Origin: Bordetella parapertussis
Lineage (GTDB): Bacteria > Pseudomonadota > Gammaproteobacteria > Burkholderiales > Burkholderiaceae_B
DNA length: 64,000 nucleotides
Assembly: GCA_945903445.1 (NCBI GenBank)
Contig: CAMDNZ010000011.1
Location: 1-64,000 of the forward strand
Direction: 5' to 3'
Positions 44,181-51,247 of this stretch are shown one piece after another. Position numbers and translations under genes: made by a program. The notes beneath the pieces are model-generated. The model was not told where the DNA came from, did no database searches, and worked only from the letters and a program-made list of their open reading frames with translations. Positions within the stretch are counted from its first letter, which is position 1. Every line of letters begins with the position of its first letter.

Positions 44181-44345
44181 TGCCCTGCTGCACCCAGCCC
44201 TCACCAATACATAGCAGCTTCCCCCGAGGGCTGCATTCCCCGAGATAAAATCGTAAAAACACCGTGGAGCAGTGCGCCAGCATATAAAATTTTGCCGCTT
44301 TTGTTTTCCGAATCGTCGAATTGGCGCTCACGCCATACAAACTAA
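44181..44345 (+). pseudogene. C-terminal relic of a pertussis-toxin-S1-like gene
   Basis: The frame ending at the TAA 44343-44345 reads CPAAPSPHQYIAAS, then CIPRDKIVKTPWSSAPAY and KILPLLFSE before a short extra tail. This lines up with the last 44 residues of paralogues 2 and 3 (CPAARPDTYMAA, CISEDQIVKIPFSTALAY, KILPVLFSE). Upstream of 44181 the match is lost and a stop lies at 44148, so the N-terminal 80 percent is missing or scrambled. No start or ribosome site belongs to it. Confidence 0.8.
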
Positions 44346-44349
44346 GCGT

Positions 44350-44461
44350 GTGTACGAAAAATCCGTTCGCCCATGCGTACGGACAGCGTCACTCGCTGGT
44401 CGTCTTCGGTCGACGTGCGCGCATGCTGCGTCGCAGATAAAAGGTCGTGGCGGGTCATCGT
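44350..44461 (+). repeat. Repeat A, copy 1 (3' flank of the S1-like relic)
   Basis: About 110 bases from GTGTACGAAAAATCCGTTCG to the GGGTCATC near 44459 match, at roughly three quarters of positions by eye, the sequence after paralogue 3 at 46932-47043. It follows the C-terminal relic just as copy 2 follows the intact gene, which shows that gene and flank were duplicated together. Confidence 0.7.
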
Positions 44462-44548
44462 CGGCATCTTCTAGCGGCGATCGCGAATAAGTCTCGCTGG
44501 AAGCGTCGCACAAAAAAAACCTCACGCTTAAAAATATGTCACTTGCGT
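44461..44548 (+). repeat. Repeat R, copy 2 (decayed terminator)
   Basis: GGCGATCGCGAATAA then AAGCGTCGCAC copy the end of the Bax-inhibitor gene at 43976, but the terminator stem is no longer recognisable. It directly follows repeat A copy 1. Confidence 0.6.
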
Positions 44549-44699
44549 AAGATTGAAGGCATTTCAAACCGCCAGCCGATCTGGCGCATTGAACCCAAGG
44601 TAATTAGACCAATCGAAAAACAAACATCGGTCGAATCTCGCTATGCATCCAGTAAGCTATGCTTTAAGGTTGTTGTTCCACAGAATCGGGAGGTGGCGT

Positions 44700-45527
44700 A
44701 TGAATTTGCCACACATACGTAAGTTTATATTTATAGTTTGTATGATTCTCGGCTTGAACGCGTTCGCAGCAGATGGTAACGAAAAAAGTCGCTCCGAAAA
44801 ATACCCATACATCCAAGACAATTATCTTTATTACTTACACAACGAGCCGCCATCCGTTGTTCATGAAAACGGCATTCAAGCGCCGGGCTCCAATTTAAAT
44901 ATTTTAAACTTATTCGCCAACATATATTGTGATGAAAGTGCTTATTTGGTTTTGCACCTACATCGGAGGGCCGCAGTCGACGAGGCATTCAGGTTAACCG
45001 ATCAAACCAGCAGCCCTGTTTATATTTATGTTGTCGCCGCAACTTACGACGTATATCTTTTGCATCGCACTTTGACGCGCTACCTCGAGAGGTCACGAAC
45101 GCAAAATACCGCAGCAAATCGTGCTTATGCAAACAATGAACGTCGATTATTCACGGCCACTGCAATCATACAAGACATGATTATAGGCGCACATATCGTA
45201 GACAGGGACGCGCCAGAAAATCCTTGGCCGCCTTACGTTGCCAATCCCAATTATTCCGCTCAAAGTCCCGGCATTAATACACATACGTACCCCGGCGACC
45301 AGCCCTCGGAAGAGGAGATCATGCAAAAATTTCATTATGTCGATATTGTGAAAACATCGACTTTTCATGACGTCTGTACGATTCAACCTTTTATGTGCCC
45401 TGCAAGCAGACCCGGCCCACATATAGCGGCATCCCCTGGGAAATGCATTTCACAAAATCAAATCGTAAAAATTCCTTTGAAAAATGCGCTGACATATAAA
45501 ATTCTGCCGCTTTTGTTTTCAGAATAA
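44700..45527 (+). CDS. Secreted pertussis-toxin-S1-like protein, paralogue 2
   Basis: A 275-residue exported protein; the signal peptide ends about NAFA (residue 23). From YLYYLHNEPPSVVHENGIQA (42-61) to Cys77 it aligns without gaps to S1 residues 8-41 of pertussis toxin, sharing Pro-Pro, Asn-Gly, Gly and Asn positions. Cys77 and Cys226 match the S1 disulfide Cys41-Cys201; Cys233 and Cys249 are a family-specific second pair. Catalytic positions are changed: Arg9 is Tyr, His35 is Leu, the STS motif reads VLH and Glu129 is Arg149 (with Glu147 two before it). GGGAGGTGG lies just before the ATG. The gene is AT-richer than the core genome. The best guess is a toxin-fold protein that lost, or never had, NAD-dependent activity. 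Confidence 0.75.
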   Translation: MNLPHIRKFIFIVCMILGLNAFAADGNEKSRSEKYPYIQDNYLYYLHNEPPSVVHENGIQAPGSNLNILNLFANIYCDESAYLVLHLHRRAAVDEAFRLTDQTSSPVYIYVVAATYDVYLLHRTLTRYLERSRTQNTAANRAYANNERRLFTATAIIQDMIIGAHIVDRDAPENPWPPYVANPNYSAQSPGINTHTYPGDQPSEEEIMQKFHYVDIVKTSTFHDVCTIQPFMCPASRPGPHIAASPGKCISQNQIVKIPLKNALTYKILPLLFSE

Positions 45528-45571
45528 TTTATACGAGCGCTTCCGCCAGACAAAACCAAGTAAGTATAAGA

Positions 45572-45605
45572 AAAGCCTGCTTCGCCGATGCGAGCGGGCT
45601 TTGTC
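45572..45605 (+). terminator. Probable terminator after paralogue 2
   Basis: AAAGCCTGC pairs with GCGGGCTTT (one G-U pair) around a 13-base loop, 45 bases after the paralogue 2 stop. The T-tail is short, so it is a moderate call. Confidence 0.6.
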
Positions 45606-45888
45606 GTCGACTGGCCGCCTATAGCCGACAGGCAAATGCTAAGTTGCAGAAAAAATCTCGTGTCGATGCACGGAGCACCACTTTTTCGCAGCAGTATTCA
45701 TCGAGGAGTGAATTGACTAAAATAAAACATGCTCGCCGGTGAAATGTCCGTAGGGATATAGTCGTTAGACTCCGCTGCTGACATAGCGACAGGCAAACAC
45801 GGCATGTTGGAAAACGCCCTCTATCAATAAATTTTAAAAACTTGTCGTTGAGTTTAATTTAAAAAATTTAATAAAATTATTGTGTCCC

Positions 45889-45936
45889 AATAAAAATATC
45901 TGAACTCAATAAAAATATCTGAACTCAATAAAAATC
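45889..45936 (+). repeat. 19-base tandem repeat, two and a half copies
   Basis: The unit AATAAAAATATCTGAACTC occurs twice head to tail (45889-45907 and 45908-45926) followed by AATAAAAATC as a partial third copy. It lies 136 bases before the ATG of paralogue 3 within an AT-rich tract. Confidence 0.9.
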
Positions 45937-46071
45937 ATCGAATTTCAAATTGCTCGATCAACGAAATCGATGCTTTTTGACCAATTGAAACACAGCTCCC
46001 AGCATAAGCGTCTTTATGCGGTTGACGATATATTATTTAAGCGCCTGACTAGACAAAATTGGGGGGTTTGT

Positions 46072-46902
46072 ATGAACGCGCAACGCATATGTAGGATCGT
46101 GCTGGCTGCTAGTACGATACTTAGCTCGAACGTGCTCGCAGCAGACAACACGCAACGTCACGCCAAAGCATATCCGGAAGAGAAAAAAAATTATCTCTAT
46201 TATTTACATACCGAGCCTCTTACTGCCGTTCAGAAAAATCCTGTCCGGGCACCAGGTTCAAATTTAGATGTCTTGAACCTATTTGCCAACGTGGACTGTG
46301 GACAAAGCGCTTTTTTAGTGCTGCAACGATTGCGATCGCAGGCAGTCCGAGAGGCATTCGATCTAAACGAGCAAACCAACCAGGCCGTTTACATCTATGT
46401 CGTTGCCGCAACTCCGACCACTTATTCCTTGCGCAGAACCATAACTCATTACCTCGGCGGCGGGGTAGCGAGGCAAGATACCGCAACGTACCGTAGCTAT
46501 GTAGCGAGTGACATGCGGCTCTTTACCGCCACCCCGATCACGGCAGACATGGTTGTGGGTGTGCATGTAGTAGACGCCCGGACATCACGACAAGCTCAAT
46601 GGCCTCCTTTCACTCGAAACGCCACTTATTCGACTCCTAGTCCTGGCATTAATCCACGTCCGTACTCCGAGACCCGACCTTCGGCGGAACACACCATACA
46701 AACGCTCCGCTACCTCCAGCTCGCGAGGACGTCGACCGCTCACGACGTCTGTACGGTGCAGTCGTTTATGTGCCCTGCCGCCCGGCCAGACACATATATG
46801 GCGGCCCCTCCGGCAAATTGCATTTCCGAAGATCAAATCGTAAAAATTCCTTTTAGCACCGCGCTCGCATATAAAATTCTACCGGTTCTGTTTTCCGAAT
46901 AG
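46072..46902 (+). CDS. Secreted pertussis-toxin-S1-like protein, paralogue 3
   Basis: A 276-residue exported protein, the closest relative of paralogue 2. The signal peptide ends about NVLA (residue 23). The domain starts at YLYYLHTEPL and shares APGSNL, LNLFANVDC (Cys76), YIYVVAATP (about 108-116) and a C-terminal KILPVLFSE. Cys76-Cys227 and Cys234-Cys250 are the two predicted disulfides. The positions of S1 Arg9, His35 and Glu129 are Tyr, Leu and Arg149 (Asp147 two before). A G-run (GGGGGG) 6 bases before the ATG is the only ribosome-site candidate; the 34-codon extension has no support. Its 3' flank matches that of the relic at 44181-44345. Confidence 0.75.
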   Translation: MNAQRICRIVLAASTILSSNVLAADNTQRHAKAYPEEKKNYLYYLHTEPLTAVQKNPVRAPGSNLDVLNLFANVDCGQSAFLVLQRLRSQAVREAFDLNEQTNQAVYIYVVAATPTTYSLRRTITHYLGGGVARQDTATYRSYVASDMRLFTATPITADMVVGVHVVDARTSRQAQWPPFTRNATYSTPSPGINPRPYSETRPSAEHTIQTLRYLQLARTSTAHDVCTVQSFMCPAARPDTYMAAPPANCISEDQIVKIPFSTALAYKILPVLFSE

Positions 46903-46931
46903 TCAAACGAGTATCTATGCAAAACCGAGTA

Positions 46932-47043
46932 GATGCGCGAAAAATCTGCTCGCCAATGCGTGCGGACAGCGTCGTTCGTTGTTATTTTTTGGTCGAGGTG
47001 CACGCATGCTAGGCCGTAAATAAAACGTCGTGTCGGGCCATCC
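46932..47043 (+). repeat. Repeat A, copy 2 (3' flank of paralogue 3)
   Basis: The stretch from GATGCGCGAAAAATCTGCTC to CGGGCCATC aligns with 44350-44461, including the shared GCGGACAGCGTC and the GCACGCATGCT/GCGCGCATGCT block. It begins about 30 bases after the stop of paralogue 3. Confidence 0.7.
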
Positions 47044-47044
47044 T

Positions 47045-47130
47045 ATGTATTTTCGGCGACGATTGAAAATGGGCTTCGGCATAAATGTCGCACATAAAAA
47101 AGAGCCTGTCACTTTTGGACAGGCTCTTTC
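47045..47130 (+). repeat. Repeat R, copy 3 (with intact terminator)
   Basis: GGCGACGATTGAAAAT and TGTCGCACATAAAAAAG match copy 2, and the terminator matches that of copy 1 (shared AAAGAGCCTGTC and GACAGGCTCTTT). It follows repeat A copy 2 directly. Confidence 0.65.
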
Positions 47131-47131
47131 G
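47096..47131. terminator. Two-way terminator between paralogues 3 and 4
   Basis: AAAGAGCCTGTC (47099-47110) pairs perfectly with GACAGGCTCTTT (47118-47129), with A residues before and T residues after, so it can serve the rightward paralogue 3 and the leftward paralogue 4, whose stop is 27 bases away. Confidence 0.9.
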
Positions 47132-47157
47132 CTCGATCAAGCGTCATATACTCACGT

Positions 47158-47955
47158 TCAAAAAATTTCCATCAAAGCCGGATAGATGCGTCGGGCGAAC
47201 GCTTGTCTAATCGAGATTTTTTCAATATCGGCCGTTGCAATGCAGTGATTTTGAGCTGCAAAAAGCCTCGCCCCGCTGGACGATCCCGAATCGCATCTGA
47301 ACGCGGCCACGATACAGGCATCGATTAGGCGTCCGCCATGCTCCAGCCTGGCGAGACGCACGTAGTTGTTCGAAATGACCTGAGGCTGCGCAGCCATCCG
47401 GAAGAATCCCTCGTATATGACGGGTGCTCTTGGGACATAATTTTCATTCGGCCGGTGAATCACGGTCGGAAACCCCGCCATGATTCTAAGCCGATCGACA
47501 TCGAAGCTGGCAACGATATCACCTGGCGCAATGGCATTCGGCGTAATCCATCTATCGTCCAAAGCCCCCAGCCTGATCACCATGTTATCCAGTTCGGGCG
47601 ATATCTGATCGATGTTGTGCGCAACACTGGCAGCGAGCGAATACATGTTTTCGGTCGATCGCACTTCGTAGACGAACATTTGCCGCTGCAATTGACGACT
47701 CAGATCTGTCGCGACTGCCAGTGCCTCCCGCCGCGTCTGTAAAAGCGTGCGAAACCCCAACTGGCCGCAGTTGCTATTGGTCAGCAACGCGTAGACATTT
47801 TGATCTCCTGTGAGAGCGCCTAATCCTTCGGTATGCACAGTTTCCCAAGACTCGGAACTGACCGTAAAGAGCCTGCCGTCGTTGGCCCAGGCGGCAGGCA
47901 TGCCGATCATGGTGTATATCGCGACGGCTATTACCCAAAATGCGATCTGCTTCAT
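47158..47955 (-). CDS. Secreted pertussis-toxin-S1-like protein, paralogue 4
   Basis: A 265-residue exported protein (signal peptide to about AAWA, residue 24). It has the clearest likeness to pertussis toxin S1 in the core strand: MFVYEVRSTENMYSL (about 93-107) against IGYIYEVRADNNFYG. Cys63 aligns without gaps to S1 Cys41 and Cys214 to S1 Cys201; Cys221 and Cys238 form the second pair. IAPGDIVASFDV (about 142-153) matches the S1 segment IPPENIRRVTRV. S1 Arg9 is Thr here, His35 is Leu, STS reads RTL and Glu129 is Arg135, within DDRWIT. It is paired with paralogue 5 downstream of the next promoter in the same direction, 64 bases apart. Confidence 0.75.
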   Translation of the reverse strand: MKQIAFWVIAVAIYTMIGMPAAWANDGRLFTVSSESWETVHTEGLGALTGDQNVYALLTNSNCGQLGFRTLLQTRREALAVATDLSRQLQRQMFVYEVRSTENMYSLAASVAHNIDQISPELDNMVIRLGALDDRWITPNAIAPGDIVASFDVDRLRIMAGFPTVIHRPNENYVPRAPVIYEGFFRMAAQPQVISNNYVRLARLEHGGRLIDACIVAAFRCDSGSSSGARLFAAQNHCIATADIEKISIRQAFARRIYPALMEIF

Positions 47956-48019
47956 AAGAATCGCTCCCGATCAAAACGTGTGCGGATTATTGGGGCTTTG
48001 GCACGAACGGGCGACTCGT

Positions 48020-48808
48020 TTAGTCGTCCCGGATTCTCAAAATAGGCAAGAGCTTGCGCGCCAGTACTAACCTGGGGTGCAGTTCGATGAAATCGTCCTC
48101 GGTAACGCAGCCGTTCGAGAATGACGTGCTCAGTAAAGTCCGTCGCGGTGCAATACAAGTAAACGAATGAACCGTATAGGCATTGACGGTTCGATTTGCA
48201 TATTCCAGCAGGGCCAGTCGAATGTATTGATTTGAAATCGCCGCTGGCTGAGGAGGCATGATGAACGGTTCGGCGCTGATTTCCGCAAAACGCCTGATGG
48301 AGTGCGGATTGTAATGAAAGATTATCTCTGCGCCGGAGATGTGCCCCCGGACCTCGAACGCACCGCGGATATCTTCTCGTGCAACAGCGTCAGGGGTGAT
48401 CCACCTGTCATCCAGCATGGCCAGGTTGATCAGCTCGGAGATCAGCTCGGACGATATTTGCCCTCGGTTGGCCAAGGCACTTTTCCACATGGATCTCATA
48501 TTCGCAGTCGATCTGACTTGAAAGATGAAGACCAACCGACTAGTCCGCCTGCTCAAGGCTCCTGCCGTTGAAATGAGGCCGGATAGGCTGGTATGCAAGG
48601 TCAAGAACCCGTTCAACCCGCATTGGTGATTGGTGAGCAATCTAAACACATTAGGGTCACCCGCGGGTACAGGTAAGCCTTGCGCGAACACCGTTTGGTA
48701 ATCGTTCCTACTCAAGGTAAACAGGTGACCGTCGTTCACCTGGGCATGGGCCCCGAGTATGCTCGACATTAGGACAAGGGCAATCGTCCACCGAATGATG
48801 TATTTCAT
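48020..48808 (-). CDS. Secreted pertussis-toxin-S1-like protein, paralogue 5
   Basis: A 262-residue exported protein (signal peptide to about GAHA, residue 22), sister to paralogue 4: NDGHLFTLSRNDYQTVF, LTNHQC (Cys63), VFIFQVRSTANMRSM (about 93-107) and LDDRWITPDAV (about 132-142). The partner of Cys63 is lost: the position equal to S1 Cys201 is Tyr211, while Cys218 and Cys234 remain as the second pair. His35 is again Leu and the Glu129 position is Arg135. It is the first gene of the leftward pair with paralogue 4. About 160 bases with no gene separate it from recO. Confidence 0.75.
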   Translation of the reverse strand: MKYIIRWTIALVLMSSILGAHAQVNDGHLFTLSRNDYQTVFAQGLPVPAGDPNVFRLLTNHQCGLNGFLTLHTSLSGLISTAGALSRRTSRLVFIFQVRSTANMRSMWKSALANRGQISSELISELINLAMLDDRWITPDAVAREDIRGAFEVRGHISGAEIIFHYNPHSIRRFAEISAEPFIMPPQPAAISNQYIRLALLEYANRTVNAYTVHSFTCIAPRRTLLSTSFSNGCVTEDDFIELHPRLVLARKLLPILRIRDD

Positions 48809-48971
48809 CGTGACACTCCACCTGAATTGGAGGCTGCGCTTGTCTATACGAGTGCATCGAGCCCTTACGGTCGGCCTCTGTATTCATGTTAGGGTCGCAT
48901 TCAGATCGCTATCCGTGAGAGACCTAGCAATTACAAATGGTCCGCACTAAACGAAGTGTGTCTGCGGGAAA

Positions 48972-49592
48972 TTATCCGCGGCGTTCGACGAATTGCCTCT
49001 GAAACTCCAACAGCACTCGGCGAGTTGATAAAGGCCGTCCTGTCAGTTGTTCGGTCAGCTTTTGGCGCAGCTGCATTCGCAGTTCGGGCTCGATGGTGGG
49101 ATCGGTAAAGTCGGGTTCTGGGCCCGGCATACCGTAACCGCTTTCTCGCAGCAATACCCACTCGAATCGTCGCAATGCACCTGCAGCGCGCACGCCTGCG
49201 GCGCGGCCATCGGCCCCCAATTGAATCAGCGCAGCGTCGTAGGCATCGAACAGCAAGGGATGAGGGTCTTCCCGCGGAAGAAACCGCAGAAGCAGCTCGT
49301 TCATATACCAGCCCGACATCAGGGCCGCACCGGTCAATGCGCGAATACCGGCGACTTCGGCACGCGTCAGGGTTTTGACTTCACCCGCACCCGTCCATGA
49401 CAGGGCCAAAGGCTGAAATGCGCCGAGCACGGGGCGCAAGGTCGAATAAGGTCGTTTCGCGCCCTTGGCCACCATCGCCACGCAGCCATGATCGCGTGAG
49501 AACACTTGCGCAATCAGCGAAGTCTCGCGCCAGGCTGTGGCATGCAACAGATAGGCCGTGCTATCGTGAACTGCGCGAGACCGCTTCGTCAT
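48972..49592 (-). CDS. recO: DNA repair protein RecO, shortened
   Basis: RecFOR-pathway protein that loads RecA by displacing SSB. The N-terminal OB domain is normal (DSTAYLLHATAWRETSLIAQ, FSRDHGCVAMVAKGAKRP, about 10-49) and the helical domain follows (GWYMNELLLRFLPREDPHP, about 93-111). The product has only 206 residues, against about 240-250 in relatives. The shortening is internal: after LLRESGYGM (about 147-155) it goes almost directly to FTDPTIEPELRMQLRQKL and the C-terminal RPLSTRRVLLEFQRQF. The roughly 40 residues normally between these are absent, with the frame kept. It is the last gene of the lepA-lepB-rnc-era-recO run and borders the S1-like array. Confidence 0.85.
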   Translation of the reverse strand: MTKRSRAVHDSTAYLLHATAWRETSLIAQVFSRDHGCVAMVAKGAKRPYSTLRPVLGAFQPLALSWTGAGEVKTLTRAEVAGIRALTGAALMSGWYMNELLLRFLPREDPHPLLFDAYDAALIQLGADGRAAGVRAAGALRRFEWVLLRESGYGMPGPEPDFTDPTIEPELRMQLRQKLTEQLTGRPLSTRRVLLEFQRQFVERRG

Positions 49593-49601
49593 GAGTCGCG
49601 C

Positions 49602-50489
49602 TTATTCGTAGCCCAGATCGCGCAAAGCACCTTCACGATCGGACCAGCCCCGGCGAACCTTGATGTATACCTCCAGGTGTACGGGCTTGTCCATCAACTT
49701 GGCAATATCCTGCCGTGCCTCGGAGGCGATGCGCTTCATGTGCGCGCCACCCGCGCCCAGCAAAATCGGCCGATGGCTGTCGCGTTCGACCACCACGCAC
49801 GCAGCGATACGGGCATGACCATCGGTTTCTTCCCATTGCTCGATCACGACCGTGCAGCCGTAGGGCAACTCGTCGCCGACTAGGCGGAAGATCTTTTCGC
49901 GCACCAGCTCGGCGGCGATGAAGCGCATCGGACGATCGGTGAGCGTGTCGGCTTCGAACATCGGCTCGCTTTCGGGCAAGCGGGCCGCGATCTCGTCCAG
50001 CAAGGCATCGAGCTGTCGATTCTTAGCGGCGCTGACCGGGACGACCGCGCCGTAATCGTGCAGGCCGGCCAGTCGTGCCACATAGGGGAACAATTCGTCG
50101 CGCTGCTTGAGCGCGTCGATCTTGTTGACCGCCAGAATGCTGCGAGCGCCAGCCGGAATGATGGGTAGCAATTGCGCATCGCCCTCGGACCATTTACCGG
50201 CTTCGACCACATGAACCACGACATCCACCTGCGCCAGGGCCTGCGTGACCACGCGATTCATCATGCGGTTCATGGCACCGCCATGGCGAGTCTGAAACCC
50301 GGGCGTATCGACGAACACGAACTGCTCGTGCTCGCGCGTAAGCACGCCCTGAATGCGGTGACGTGTGGTTTGCGCCTTGCGCGAAACGATGGAAATTTTG
50401 TTGCCGATCAAGGCGTTGGTCAGCGTCGATTTGCCCACGTTAGGACGGCCGACGATAGCCACAAAGCCGCAGCGAAACGGTTGGGTCAT
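49602..50489 (-). CDS. era: GTPase Era
   Basis: Essential GTPase that binds the 3' end of 16S rRNA during 30S assembly. 295 residues from the ATG at 50489: P-loop GRPNVGKSTL (about 14-23), switch II DTPGFQ (about 61-66), NKID (about 123-126), and a C-terminal KH domain with LLGAGGAHMKRIASEARQDI (about 242-261). The start overlaps the rnc stop as ATGA, and the long upstream extension falls within rnc and is rejected. recO follows after 9 bases. Confidence 0.96.
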   Translation of the reverse strand: MTQPFRCGFVAIVGRPNVGKSTLTNALIGNKISIVSRKAQTTRHRIQGVLTREHEQFVFVDTPGFQTRHGGAMNRMMNRVVTQALAQVDVVVHVVEAGKWSEGDAQLLPIIPAGARSILAVNKIDALKQRDELFPYVARLAGLHDYGAVVPVSAAKNRQLDALLDEIAARLPESEPMFEADTLTDRPMRFIAAELVREKIFRLVGDELPYGCTVVIEQWEETDGHARIAACVVVERDSHRPILLGAGGAHMKRIASEARQDIAKLMDKPVHLEVYIKVRRGWSDREGALRDLGYE

Positions 50490-51247
50490 TTGTTTTCCTG
50501 CGCAACCGCGACCGGTAGCGTAAGTTGAGCGGATTTGCGAGCCCGCTTGCGGGCGGCCTTCGGCGCCGGGGCGGCTTCCAGTAAGGCGAGCACCTCTTTG
50601 GCACCGGCTTGTTCGGCAGCTCGCCGACTGGCACCTGTGGCCGACACGCTGATGTCCAGCGCGGGAACAGCACATTGCACTTCGAATTGCTGGCTGTGAG
50701 CTGCCCCGTGCGTGGCCACTACGGTGTAGACAGGCAAAGCGAGCTTGCGACCCTGCAACACCTCTTGTAATAGCGTCTTGCTGTCCTTGCCCAAGGTGGC
50801 GGGATCCATGCTGTCCAGCACAGGCTGGTATAGACGACTGACCACGCCGTGCGCCGCGTCGAAACCGCCATCAATGTAGACCGCACCGAACAGGGCTTCG
50901 AGCGTATCGGCCAAAATGGACGGCCGCTTAAAGCCGCCGCTTTTCATCTCGCCTTCTCCCAGGCGCAGATAGGCCGACAGCCCGATGCGTTGACCGATGT
51001 CGGCCAAGGAGCCCTGTTTGACCAGATTGGCGCGCAGCCGTGACAGGTCGCCTTCGTCGATCTGATCGAAGCGGGCATATAACAAAGCGGCGACCACGAC
51101 GTTCAGTACGGAATCACCCAGAAATTCGAGACGCTCGTTGTGATGAGCGCTATGGCTGCGATGGGTTAGCGCCTGCTCAAGCAGCTTGGGCTGCTTGAAA
51201 GCGTATTGCAGGAGGCCCTCCAGGGCGGCATTAGGCTGACGCATCAA
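50486..51247 (-). CDS. rnc: Ribonuclease III
   Basis: Double-strand RNA endonuclease of rRNA processing and mRNA control. The 253-residue product has the RNase III signature NERLEFLGDSVLNVVV (about 37-52) with the catalytic acidic residues, the second acidic pair in ADTLEALFGAVYIDGG (about 108-123), and a C-terminal dsRNA-binding domain (about 150-225). It ends in a basic Lys/Arg/Ala tail (KAARKRARKSAQ). Its ATG overlaps the lepB stop and its stop overlaps the era start, giving a tightly coupled lepB-rnc-era run. Confidence 0.96.
   Translation of the reverse strand: MMRQPNAALEGLLQYAFKQPKLLEQALTHRSHSAHHNERLEFLGDSVLNVVVAALLYARFDQIDEGDLSRLRANLVKQGSLADIGQRIGLSAYLRLGEGEMKSGGFKRPSILADTLEALFGAVYIDGGFDAAHGVVSRLYQPVLDSMDPATLGKDSKTLLQEVLQGRKLALPVYTVVATHGAAHSQQFEVQCAVPALDISVSATGASRRAAEQAGAKEVLALLEAAPAPKAARKRARKSAQLTLPVAVAQENK

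Larger units (their letters stand above)
45528..46071. other. AT-rich spacer between paralogues 2 and 3
   Basis: About 540 bases with no supportable gene. It holds a terminator-like hairpin (45572-45602), two partial copies of ATAGCGACAGGCAAA (near 45619 and 45784), an AT-rich tract (45825-45960) and a 19-base tandem repeat. It probably carries the promoter of paralogue 3. Confidence 0.6.

Noticed and set aside
45889..45936. CRISPR array
   Set aside because: The 19-base units are directly adjacent with no spacers, and there are no cas genes.
46915..47112. Small minus-strand open frame after paralogue 3
   Set aside because: It falls within repeat A copy 2, has no recognisable product and is not kept open in copy 1.
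43900..47200. Insertion sequence as the cause of the repeats
   Set aside because: No transposase-like open frame and no terminal inverted repeats with target duplications were found around repeats A and R.
41813..48808. Active pertussis-like toxin operon
   Set aside because: No binding subunits or Ptl secretion genes, and the catalytic residues of S1 are replaced in every copy.
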